The position numbers were made by a program, and so were the translations under genes. 7,913 bases of DNA from an uncultured Collinsella sp. (GTDB taxonomy: Bacteria; Actinomycetota; Coriobacteriia; Coriobacteriales; Coriobacteriaceae): NCBI GenBank assembly GCA_900553415.1, contig USDH01000065.1, forward strand, positions 1 through 7,913, written 5' to 3'. The notes below the pieces were generated by a model. The model searched no databases. It saw only the letters and a program-made list of their open reading frames with translations, and was not told where the DNA came from. Within the stretch, counting starts at the first letter, position 1; each line of letters starts with the position of its first letter. Shown one piece after another: positions 1-5,361 of the stretch.

Positions 1-98
1 ACCGTATTGCCAAGTACAACCAGCTCATCCGCATCGAGGATGAGCTCGAGGGCAGCGCGCGCTACGCCGGTAAGGCCGCGTTCTACAACATTCGCTAA
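1..98 (+). CDS. eno: Enolase, C-terminal end only
   Basis: Only the last 31 codons are present, read in the frame beginning at base 3 and ending at the TAA at 96-98. The peptide RIAKYNQLIRIEDELEG followed by YAGKAAFYNIR is the conserved C-terminal end of enolase, the glycolytic enzyme that converts 2-phosphoglycerate to phosphoenolpyruvate in the cytoplasm. The body of the gene, with the catalytic residues, lies before the window. In Actinobacteria eno sits just upstream of a DivIC/FtsB-type gene and a Ppx gene, which matches what follows here. A strong terminator 64 bases downstream suggests that eno transcription ends before the division gene. Confidence 0.9.
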   Translation, partial: RIAKYNQLIRIEDELEGSARYAGKAAFYNIR

Positions 99-161
99 AC
101 GGGCGGTGCTCGCGGGGGCGGGGTTGACTCGGCTCTGTTCCACTTCTGATGGCCGCTATTG

Positions 162-193
162 GGCGCTGGGCCGTGTGGCTCAGCGCCTTTTTT
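162..193 (+). terminator. Rho-independent terminator after eno
   Basis: An 11-bp stem (GGCGCTGGGCC at 162-172 and GGCTCAGCGCC at 177-187, with one G·U pair) closes a GTGT loop and is followed at once by six T at 188-193. It separates eno from the downstream unit. Confidence 0.9.
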
Positions 194-232
194 ATGTCGA
201 GCAAAGGCTGCCGAAGGCGGTGCGCGCGCTCG

Positions 233-247
233 TGCTATAACTAGAAT
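233..247 (+). promoter_or_regulatory. Probable extended -10 promoter for the division gene
   Basis: TGCTATAAC at 233-241 is an extended -10 element (TGn plus a hexamer one base off TATAAT). A second -10-like hexamer, TAGAAT, overlaps downstream at 242-247. No good -35 is visible at the usual spacing, which is tolerated when the TGn extension is present. It lies after the eno terminator and about 40 bases before the ATG at 285, where a promoter for the next unit is expected. Confidence 0.45.
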
Positions 248-284
248 ACTTAGCGCAAACAAACCTCAACCGCACAAGGCGCAC

Positions 285-1046
285 ATGGATCAGATTTACG
301 ACAACAGGTACTATTCCGCCGGTTCGCGTGAGCCGTCGTCTCGCCGCGCGCATTCGGTGCAGCTTGGCGGGCCCGAATATACGGGTGCTGACCGTCCCAC
401 GCATCGCACGCCGGGCACTTCGCACTCCCATGCTCAAACGAATATGTCGACGCATCGCCCGGACCGTCCGTCGCGCGCGACGTACGAATCGCGCCCGTCT
501 GCTCAAGCGCACGACAAGTCGACCAAGCCCTCGAGCCGTCTTTCGGGCTCGGACTTCATGCACTACGCCAACGACAACGCGGTGATTAAGGCAATCTACG
601 ACTTTACCCATGGGCCCCAGCGTGGACTGTTTATCGGTATTGTCGTTGCCCTGGTGCTCGTGAGCCTGTACTTTCCCGTGCGCGACCTCTACGTTGCCAA
701 ACGCTCGAGCGACATCTTGGCCAAGCAGGTCGAGATTCGCCAGCAGTACAACGACGAGCTGCAGAAAAGCGTCGACAAACTGCTCTCGGAGGAGGGCATT
801 AAGGACGCGGCGACCGAGGATCTGGGCCTGGTGATGCCCGGCGAGACCAAGATTGACGTGCTGGGCCTGGACGACGATTCGGATTCGTCTTCGAGCAAGA
901 AGTCGTCGAACGCCAAAAAGGCCAGCGAAGTGGCCAAAGAGATCGAAGAGGTGGGCAAGGACGCGCCGTGGTACATCCAGACGCTCGACATGCTGTTTGG
1001 ATTTAACGGCGTCGAGGGTCAGACGGTCGCGTCCAGCGGCGAATAG
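285..1046 (+). CDS. DivIC/FtsB-type septum formation initiator
   Basis: A 253-residue bitopic membrane protein of the DivIC/FtsB family, which joins the FtsL–FtsQ/DivIB complex of the divisome. Residues 1-110 are a long, low-complexity cytoplasmic tail rich in Ser, Arg, His and Pro. One membrane segment lies at about 114-132 (GLFIGIVVALVLVSLYFPV). A charged helical, probably coiled-coil, stretch at about 135-175 ends in the family's short motif (EEGIKDAATEDLGLVMPGE, 169-187). A Ser/Asp/Lys-rich tail follows and ends in a small hydrophobic patch (229-240). The start at 285 is chosen because AAGG at 276-279 is a usable ribosome site and a promoter lies just upstream. Starts closer to the eno terminator would fall inside or before that terminator. 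Ppx follows after 20 bases, so the two are probably cotranscribed. Position after eno supports the FtsB-like assignment known from Actinobacteria. The tails are longer than in FtsB of about 100 residues. Confidence 0.85.
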   Translation: MDQIYDNRYYSAGSREPSSRRAHSVQLGGPEYTGADRPTHRTPGTSHSHAQTNMSTHRPDRPSRATYESRPSAQAHDKSTKPSSRLSGSDFMHYANDNAVIKAIYDFTHGPQRGLFIGIVVALVLVSLYFPVRDLYVAKRSSDILAKQVEIRQQYNDELQKSVDKLLSEEGIKDAATEDLGLVMPGETKIDVLGLDDDSDSSSSKKSSNAKKASEVAKEIEEVGKDAPWYIQTLDMLFGFNGVEGQTVASSGE

Positions 1047-1066
1047 CGCCCGGAGGGGAGCCTGCA

Positions 1067-2068
1067 ATGACGAATTGCAAACGATATAAGGTGGCGGCGA
1101 TTGACTTGGGAACGGTGTCGTCGCGACTGGTGCTGGCCCAGGTCGAGGGCGGGGCGATCGTGGAATCGTCCAAGCATACCGAGATTACCGATCTAGGCGA
1201 GGGTGTCGACGCGACGGGGCGCTTTTGCGAGGCGGCCGTTGAGCGCGTGCTTGCCGCATGCCGCATGTTTGTGGACGAGGCACGTGCCTTTGGGGTCGCG
1301 TGCATCTGCACCACCTGCACGAGCGCCGCGCGAGATGCATCCAATGCCGCACTGCTGCTGGACGGCCTGTGCGATCTGGGGCTTGAGCCGCAGGTGATTC
1401 CGGGCGAGGTCGAGGCGCGCCTGACGTTTTTTGGCGTGGCGCACGACTTTGCAGGCGAGCTCATCATCGTCGCCGATTCGGGCGGCGGCTCCACGGAGCT
1501 CGCGACGGGCGTCTATGCGCCTGAGCGCGGGGTCTTTGCGCTGGAGGGAACGCGCTCACTGGATATCGGTTGCCGCCGCGTGACGGAGCGGTTTTTCTCT
1601 GCACTGCCGCCGTCGACGAACGAGCTTGCGGCTGCCGCCGCGTGGGCAGGCGAGCAGTTCTCCGCCTATTTTTGGGGCCTGCCCAGCGACTTTGAGCGCG
1701 CCGAGCGCCTCGTTGCGGTGGGCGGTACCGTCACCACGCTCGTGGCGCTGGTCCACGAACTGGAGCCGTACGACTCGAACTTTGTGCACCTGCGCGAGCT
1801 TTCGATGGAGCAGGTCTCGGCCGCTATCGAGCGCATGTCCACGCTGGATGTTGCAGGCATCGCCGCGCTGCCAGGCGTGCAGCCCAAACGCGCGGGCGTG
1901 ATCTTGGCCGGTGCCGTGGTAATTCGCGAGCTCATGCGCGCTGGCAATTACGACACGCTCGCCGTAAGCGAGAACAGCTTGCTTGCCGGCATGGCCGCCA
2001 CCATCAACGAGACTCTCGACGGCGCGACCCCCACCATCGCCTGGACCCCGAGCCTGAGTGCTCTTTAA
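1067..2068 (+). CDS. Ppx/GppA-family phosphatase
   Basis: A 333-residue cytoplasmic protein of the exopolyphosphatase/guanosine pentaphosphate phosphatase family (ASKHA fold), which removes terminal phosphate from polyphosphate and/or pppGpp. The family motifs appear in order. These are a phosphate-1 loop (AIDLGTVSSRL, about residues 10-20), the GEVEARL segment with the likely catalytic Glu near 117, the phosphate-2 loop (DSGGGSTEL), the DIGCRRVTERF stretch, the GGTVTTL motif, and PGVQPKRAGVILAG near the C-terminus. It has the length of short single-module forms; E. coli Ppx has about 510 residues and an added HD-like domain. In the first loop the usual Asn (DxGTNSxR) is Val. GGAGGGGAG at about 1052-1060 is a strong ribosome site and fixes the start. 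It lies 20 bases after the divIC-like gene, as a ppx gene does in many Actinobacteria. Whether it prefers polyphosphate or pppGpp cannot be read from the sequence. Confidence 0.9.
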   Translation: MTNCKRYKVAAIDLGTVSSRLVLAQVEGGAIVESSKHTEITDLGEGVDATGRFCEAAVERVLAACRMFVDEARAFGVACICTTCTSAARDASNAALLLDGLCDLGLEPQVIPGEVEARLTFFGVAHDFAGELIIVADSGGGSTELATGVYAPERGVFALEGTRSLDIGCRRVTERFFSALPPSTNELAAAAAWAGEQFSAYFWGLPSDFERAERLVAVGGTVTTLVALVHELEPYDSNFVHLRELSMEQVSAAIERMSTLDVAGIAALPGVQPKRAGVILAGAVVIRELMRAGNYDTLAVSENSLLAGMAATINETLDGATPTIAWTPSLSAL

Positions 2069-2076
2069 CCGTCTTC

Positions 2077-2153
2077 CTCTGAGTTGCGGTGAAATAGTTC
2101 CTAAATAAGCTGGTAAACGGTATAAACAGGATCTATTCCACCGCAACTTAGAG
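2077..2153. repeat. Long imperfect inverted repeat (26-bp arms)
   Basis: Arms at 2077-2102 and 2128-2153 pair over 26 positions with three non-Watson–Crick positions, around a 25-base AT-rich centre (2103-2127). The core of each arm reads GTTGCGGTG and CACCGCAAC. There is no T-run on either side, so it is not a standard terminator, although it sits between the end of the ppx gene and a converging minus-strand tRNA unit. It has the form of a small palindromic (REP/MITE-like) repeat, or an RNA hairpin at the end of the ppx transcript. That reading is inference, because copy number cannot be seen here. Confidence 0.7.
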
Positions 2154-2167
2154 CCCCGCCGGCGTGT

Positions 2168-2207
2168 AAAAGAAACGAGCCCGCATCCCTGGGGGACACG
2201 GGCTCGT
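2168..2207 (-). terminator. Terminator copy 1 (duplicated tRNA terminator)
   Basis: Read on the minus strand, ACGAGCCCG and CGGGCTCGT (2199-2207 and 2175-2183) form a 9-bp stem that GTGTCCC/GGGATGC extends with wobble pairs. A T-rich run follows (complement of AAAAGAAA, 2168-2175). It is nearly identical to the terminator directly after the intact tRNA-Leu and seems to have arisen by duplication. It may still stop minus-strand transcripts that pass the first terminator. Confidence 0.75.
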
Positions 2208-2235
2208 AAACAATACATGGTAGGGGCGGTGGGAC
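2169..2235. repeat. Direct repeat copy 1: tRNA-Leu 3' end plus terminator
   Basis: These 67 bases match 2365-2431 at about 64 of 67 positions (constant offset of 196). The unit holds the terminator and then, on the minus strand, the 3' end of tRNA-Leu including CCA. It breaks off within the T-arm at GGTGGGAC. No tRNA body is attached, so this copy is a tRNA remnant rather than a working gene. Confidence 0.9.
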
Positions 2236-2360
2236 GTCTGCGTATTTGCTGCGCAAATACGCACCGGCTTCGGCCGCCTGTCGGCGCCCTCGCCGGCTCG
2301 CTACGGACGCTGTGCGTCCGCTTAACGCTCGCCCCCTCGCGGGTTCGAGCCCCACCGACA
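2236..2360. repeat. Hairpin-rich GC segment between the two repeat copies
   Basis: Four close palindromes lie here. The first is a perfect 11-bp hairpin (2239-2249 with 2253-2263, loop TGC). The second is CGGC-TTCG-GCCG (2265-2276). The third is CGGCG-CCCT-CGCCG (2282-2295). The fourth is CGGACGC-TGT-GCGTCCG (2304-2320). The right end (2341-2357) is an inverted copy of the T-arm of the neighbouring tRNA-Leu with one mismatch. No open frame here looks like a gene. It could be a structured RNA, a palindromic insertion element, or scar DNA from rearrangement at a tRNA locus. Confidence 0.7.
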
Positions 2361-2363
2361 TCT

Positions 2364-2403
2364 TAAAGAAACGAGCCCGCATCCCTGGGGAACACGGGCT
2401 CGT
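2364..2403 (-). terminator. Terminator of the tRNA-Leu transcript
   Basis: On the minus strand this begins 10 bases past the tRNA CCA. ACGAGCCCG and CGGGCTCGT (2395-2403 and 2371-2379) form the stem, extended by wobble pairs around a CCA-rich loop, and a T-rich run follows (complement of TTAAAGAAA). It is the natural end of the tRNA unit. Confidence 0.85.
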
Positions 2404-2431
2404 AAGCACTACATGGTAGGGGCGGTGGGAC
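2365..2431. repeat. Direct repeat copy 2, within the intact tRNA locus
   Basis: This is the partner of 2169-2235. It covers the terminator and the 3' part of the intact tRNA-Leu (acceptor 3' strand, CCA and half of the T-arm). Because this copy continues into a complete tRNA, it is likely the parental one. Confidence 0.9.
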
Positions 2432-2498
2432 TCGAACCCACAATCCTTGCGGCGAGAGATTTTAAGTCTCCTGCGTATGCCAATTCCGCCACGCCCCC
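2414..2498 (-). tRNA. tRNA-Leu (UAA anticodon)
   Basis: An 85-base class II tRNA with encoded CCA. Read on the minus strand it starts GGGGGCGTGG and ends CGCCCCTACCA. The acceptor stem pairs over seven positions, with G·U at the first pair. The anticodon arm is GGAGA-CTTAAAA-TCTCT, which puts TAA at 2464-2462, so it reads UUA (and possibly UUG) leucine codons. The T-arm is GTGGG-TTCGAGT-CCCAC. A long variable arm (about CGCCGCAAGGATT) lies between anticodon and T-arms, as leucine tRNAs require. It lies 31 bases after the stop of the minus-strand gene at 2530-3153 and could be cut from that transcript or have its own promoter. A small dyad (AGACT-AGA-AGTCT, 2502-2514) lies just before its 5' end. 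Confidence 0.95.
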
Positions 2499-2529
2499 GT
2501 GAGACTAGAAGTCTAGCACAAGCCGTCCG

Positions 2530-3153
2530 TTACGCGTTGACGGCCATCGAGTGTTGGCCCGACTTCTCCAGGAACTCCTGGAACTTGGCCTCGTCGCCCT
2601 TGTTCTTGTACTGCAGGGCTAGCAGGTACTCCAGTCGGCAGCGCTTGACCGGGTCGTCGCCGACATCCTCGAGCATGCGCTCCAGTTCGGGAATGTCGTT
2701 GTGGCGCTTGAGGATCATCGTGTCGTACATCAGCTGGCATTCGTGTGCGACCGCCTCGGCCTGACCGCCCTCAAAACCCTTGATCTCGTGCAGCAGCTCT
2801 TTGGACTTTTTGCGGTCCTCCTGGCCAACGTAGTAGTTAAAGGCCTTAATGACCAGGTCGACGCGCTGCATCTTGGGCAGGTTGAGCCCCAGCAGCAGGT
2901 CGAACATTTCGTCAGCGTGCTCGTGGTCCTCGCGCAGCAGATAGGAGTTCAGGCGCAGGTAGTCGCGGTTGTAGCGCGGGTATAGCATGCTGGTGAGTTT
3001 GCCGTCGAGCAAACGATCGAACTCGTCCCACTGCTTGGCAGCCATAAGCTGCTGCAGGCGTTTAAACGTGGTGCGTTTTTTGACGCTAAAGAACACCGAC
3101 ACGGCGATGCAGATGATAACGACGGCGGTCCAGAGTGTGCGGGAATCGGGCAT
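2530..3153 (-). CDS. Membrane-anchored helical-repeat (TPR-like) protein
   Basis: A 207-residue protein of unknown function. One N-terminal hydrophobic segment lies at about residues 7-23 (LWTAVVIICIAVSVFFS) and is followed by KKR. That suggests a signal anchor with the rest in the cytoplasm. The remainder is all-helical in look, with repeated pairs of amphipathic helices of TPR character. Examples are about 31-50 (RLQQLMAAKQWDEFDRLLDG), 66-91, 97-125 and 172-197 (LEYLLALQYKNKGDEAKFQE). TPR-type scaffolds usually bind other proteins; no enzyme motif is visible. GAGGAG lies eight bases before the ATG and fixes the start. A -10 box (TATAAT on the minus strand, 3214-3209) lies about 55 bases upstream. 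The tRNA-Leu follows after 31 bases. The assignment to TPR is by pattern only and could be another alpha-solenoid. Confidence 0.7.
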   Translation of the reverse strand: MPDSRTLWTAVVIICIAVSVFFSVKKRTTFKRLQQLMAAKQWDEFDRLLDGKLTSMLYPRYNRDYLRLNSYLLREDHEHADEMFDLLLGLNLPKMQRVDLVIKAFNYYVGQEDRKKSKELLHEIKGFEGGQAEAVAHECQLMYDTMILKRHNDIPELERMLEDVGDDPVKRCRLEYLLALQYKNKGDEAKFQEFLEKSGQHSMAVNA

Positions 3154-3208
3154 ATTGAGCTCCTCAGTCGCTCATAAAACAGGCGGTATGACAACACGTA
3201 CTAGATGT

Positions 3209-3237
3209 ATTATACGCAGCGCGCAAGCAAACTGGCA
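3209..3237 (-). promoter_or_regulatory. Probable promoter of the TPR-like gene
   Basis: On the minus strand a perfect -10 (TATAAT, 3214-3209) is preceded at 17 bases by TGCCAG (3237-3232), a weak -35. It lies 55-60 bases before the ATG at 3153 in the right orientation. Confidence 0.5.
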
Positions 3238-3316
3238 TAAAAGCTCATCGAGGCCGAGTGCCATCGCTCGCTGCGGTACACTTACCTAAAGTAAACCATG
3301 AAGGGAGACATTACCT

Positions 3317-3604
3317 ATGAAGAAGATTGTTTTGGCTTGCGGTGCTGGCGCTGCTACTTCCACGCTCGTTGCCCAGAAGGTCGCCACCATGCTCGACGCC
3401 AACGGTTACGCCGACAAGTACGAGATCGTGCAGTGCGCCATCTCCGAGGCCAAGGACGTTTGCGACGAGGGCGCCGATCTGCTGATCGCCACCACCGTTG
3501 CCCCCGAGGGCCTTACCTGCCCGTACGTGAGCGGCGTGCCCTTCATGACCGGCATGAACCGCGTCGCTGCCGAGAAGGCCGTTCTTGACGTCATGGCTCA
3601 GTAG
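3317..3604 (+). CDS. PTS sugar transporter IIB, galactitol type
   Basis: A 95-residue protein with the N-terminus MKKIVLACGAGAATSTLVAQK, matching the IIB phosphate-binding loop of the galactitol/lactose-type PTS. Cys8 is the expected phosphocysteine, which takes phosphate from a IIA protein and passes it to the sugar bound in the IIC channel. The length is right for a single-domain IIB (about 90-100 residues), and the second half (ADLLIATTVAPEG) fits the Rossmann-like fold. AGGGAG at about 3302-3307 serves as ribosome site for the ATG at 3317; an ATG at 3298 opens only a wrong frame. No IIA or IIC gene is in the window: the gene before is on the other strand and the gene after encodes a VOC protein. 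The sugar is therefore unknown. It is either a part working with subunits encoded elsewhere or a stand-alone phosphocarrier. Confidence 0.85.
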   Translation: MKKIVLACGAGAATSTLVAQKVATMLDANGYADKYEIVQCAISEAKDVCDEGADLLIATTVAPEGLTCPYVSGVPFMTGMNRVAAEKAVLDVMAQ

Positions 3605-3615
3605 GCGCTGACTGC

Positions 3616-3990
3616 ATGAGTGAGCAGAACGCCAACCCGGTAGAGCTCTTTGGTATGCGCGTTGCCCATGTGGGCATTAACGCCACCGACCCGGCAGACG
3701 CCCTGGAGATCGCGGAGCTGTTCTCGACGATGATGGGTCTGCCCGTTATCGAGACCCCGGTTTCGTACTTTAACGATTCGCTGGTCGAGGTCATGAAGCA
3801 GAATGGTCGTGGCACCAAGGGCCACATCGGCTTTGCCGTCAACGACATTGATGCGGCCGAGAAGTGGTTTGCCGAGCGCGGGCTCGAGGTCAACGAAGAG
3901 TCGCGCGTGCTGCTGCCCGATGGCGGCACCAAGCTCGTGTACTTTAAGCGCGAGTTCGCCGGTTTCGCCGTGCATCTGTGCCGCGAGTAG
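3616..3990 (+). CDS. VOC (glyoxalase-fold) family protein
   Basis: A 124-residue protein of the vicinal oxygen chelate superfamily. The βαβββ pattern begins at FGMRVAHVGINATDP (residues 12-26) and repeats from HIGFAVNDIDAAEKWF (70-85). Possible metal ligands, by place in the fold, are His18, Glu58, His70 and His120. The N-terminal segment (AHVGINA…EALEIAEL type) and the ending GFAVHL recall, from memory, the VOC domain that in some gut Firmicutes is fused to the C-terminus of KDPG/KHG aldolase, so a role around sugar-acid breakdown is possible. That link is a guess. It starts 11 bases after the IIB stop with only a weak ribosome site, so translation is probably coupled and the two form one operon. 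A strong terminator follows within 25 bases. Confidence 0.75.
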   Translation: MSEQNANPVELFGMRVAHVGINATDPADALEIAELFSTMMGLPVIETPVSYFNDSLVEVMKQNGRGTKGHIGFAVNDIDAAEKWFAERGLEVNEESRVLLPDGGTKLVYFKREFAGFAVHLCRE

Positions 3991-4012
3991 CGCACAAGCT
4001 GCCATAGCTAGC

Positions 4013-4050
4013 AAAAAGGGATAGGGCCGTGTGGCCCTATCCCTTTATTT
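4013..4050. terminator. Bidirectional terminator between converging operons
   Basis: A perfect 14-bp stem (4015-4028 with 4033-4046) closes a GTGT loop. On the plus strand it ends in TTTATTT and serves the IIB–VOC unit. On the minus strand the complement of AAAAA (4013-4017) gives a T-run and serves the kinase operon. The loop and style match the eno terminator at 162-193. Confidence 0.92.
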
Positions 4051-4065
4051 ATGCCGAGGGGCTTC

Positions 4066-5361
4066 CTAGCGCGGCAGGCGAATCGTAAAGCGGCTGCCGA
4101 CGCCCTCGACTGAGGTCACGCCAATGACGCCGCCATGGCTATCGACGATCCACTTGGCAATGGCAAGCCCCAGACCCGAGCCCTGCGCGCCGGCATCGCG
4201 TGCGTTGTCGGCGCGGTAGAACCGTTCAAACGCGTGAGCTGCGGATTCCTGGTTCATGCCGATGCCCTCGTCCTCAACGCTTATGTCGATCGTGCCCGCG
4301 CCCGCATCCGGCGCTACGCCAAATGTGACGGTCGTTCCCGCATCCGAGTACTTGGCGGCGTTTTGCACGATCACGCGCAGAGCCTGCTTCACGAGCGCCA
4401 CGTCAACGGGCGCGTCGCAGCGCGGGTCGCTGACAAGTGCAGCGTCAAAGGCCAGCCGATACGTGTGCTCGGTATCGATCATCTGCGATTCCTCGCATAC
4501 CTCGTCGACCAGTGCGGCCAGGTTGGTATCCGCACGCCGCAGGACCGTGCGCCCGGCATCGCCGCGCGCCAAAAACAGCAGCTGCTCCACGAGCTCTTGC
4601 ATGTGCTCGCTTTCGGCCTTGAGGGACGCGATAGATTCTGCCAGCACGTCCGGGTCGTCTTTGCCCCAGCGATCGAGCATGTTTACGTAGCCCTGAATCA
4701 CCGCGATGGGCGTGCGCAGCTCGTGGCTCGCATCGTTGACAAAGCGCATTTGCTGCAGTTTGGCCTCTTGCATCTGGCGCAGTAGGCGGTTGAGTGCAAC
4801 CTCGATGCTTGCCAGGTCGGCGTCGCCGGTAGTGACGCTCGGCGAGTCGACGCTTGCGCGCTCGATGGCCTGCTCCAGTGTTTCCATCTTGCCGCCGGAG
4901 AGCTGCATACGGCCGAGCTCGTCCACGCGCAAGGCCAGGTCGTTGAGCGGTGCCATGGTGCGGCGCACGCGACGGGCGCCGCCGAGCATGTCGAGCACGC
5001 TGATGACCTGCCAACCCACAACGACAAGGTAGAGAGGCCATAGCGCGACGAGGTCCTGCGCGAGGGGGAAAGTCTTGGTGGTACGCGCAAGCTCGACGGT
5101 ATAGGTGAGCGTTGCCAGGTCCCAGCCGCGCGCAGGCGCCAGCGACATGCCGTGAACGGCGACGCCGGGGATCCATCCTGCGGTAAACGCGCCGTCGGGC
5201 AGCATCTGGTTGTATCCATAGACGAGGATTGCCGCCGCAATCACCATCAGCAGCAGATCGAGCCAGACGTAGCTCATCAGGCGGCGCCACATATAGCCCC
5301 AGTTGATGGCGCGGGCGATGGAGGTGACGCGCTTGGCCTCGGCGTTACGCACGGCAGACAT
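4066..5361 (-). CDS. Sensor histidine kinase
   Basis: A 431-residue membrane kinase, partner of the response regulator just upstream. Membrane segments are at about 31-50 (YVWLDLLLMVIAAAILVYGY) and 105-124 (LWPLYLVVVGWQVISVL). They enclose a short outer domain of about 54 residues with no recognised fold. A linker (about 125-205) follows, then the dimerisation box with His213 (NDASHELRTP). The ATP domain has the N-box (Asn334, QNAAKYSD), G1 (EDEGIGM, Asp364), F-box (FERFYRAD) and G2 (GSGLGLAI, 394-401). All key residues are present, so it should be active. The frame is open upstream to 5523, but the ATG at 5361 is chosen: GGGGTGGG lies just before it and it overlaps the regulator's stop by 17 bases, typical of coupled translation. 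The signal sensed is not visible. General layout is like HAMP-type kinases of the EnvZ/BaeS/YycG kind. Confidence 0.93.
   Translation of the reverse strand: MSAVRNAEAKRVTSIARAINWGYMWRRLMSYVWLDLLLMVIAAAILVYGYNQMLPDGAFTAGWIPGVAVHGMSLAPARGWDLATLTYTVELARTTKTFPLAQDLVALWPLYLVVVGWQVISVLDMLGGARRVRRTMAPLNDLALRVDELGRMQLSGGKMETLEQAIERASVDSPSVTTGDADLASIEVALNRLLRQMQEAKLQQMRFVNDASHELRTPIAVIQGYVNMLDRWGKDDPDVLAESIASLKAESEHMQELVEQLLFLARGDAGRTVLRRADTNLAALVDEVCEESQMIDTEHTYRLAFDAALVSDPRCDAPVDVALVKQALRVIVQNAAKYSDAGTTVTFGVAPDAGAGTIDISVEDEGIGMNQESAAHAFERFYRADNARDAGAQGSGLGLAIAKWIVDSHGGVIGVTSVEGVGSRFTIRLPR

Noticed and set aside
124..152. TTGACT at 124-129 as a -35 element for the divIC-like gene
   Set aside because: The hexamer 17 bases on is TGATGG, a poor -10, and the eno terminator lies downstream, so a transcript from it would be stopped.
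159..284. Upstream extension of the divIC-like gene to an ATG at 159
   Set aside because: It would begin before the eno terminator stem and run through it and the promoter. The ATG at 285 has a ribosome site and follows the promoter.
192..1067. Minus-strand open frame of 291 codons opposite the divIC-like gene
   Set aside because: It is antisense to a gene with a recognised family, has Arg/Ala/Val-rich shadow composition and no ribosome site. Long antisense frames are common in GC-rich DNA.
2236..2360. CRISPR array in the hairpin-rich segment
   Set aside because: The hairpins differ from each other in sequence and spacing, there are no equal repeats with spacers, and no cas genes are near.
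2101..2409. Minus-strand open frame of 102 codons
   Set aside because: It spans the tRNA terminator, both hairpin structures and the inverted repeat. It is non-coding structured DNA read by chance.
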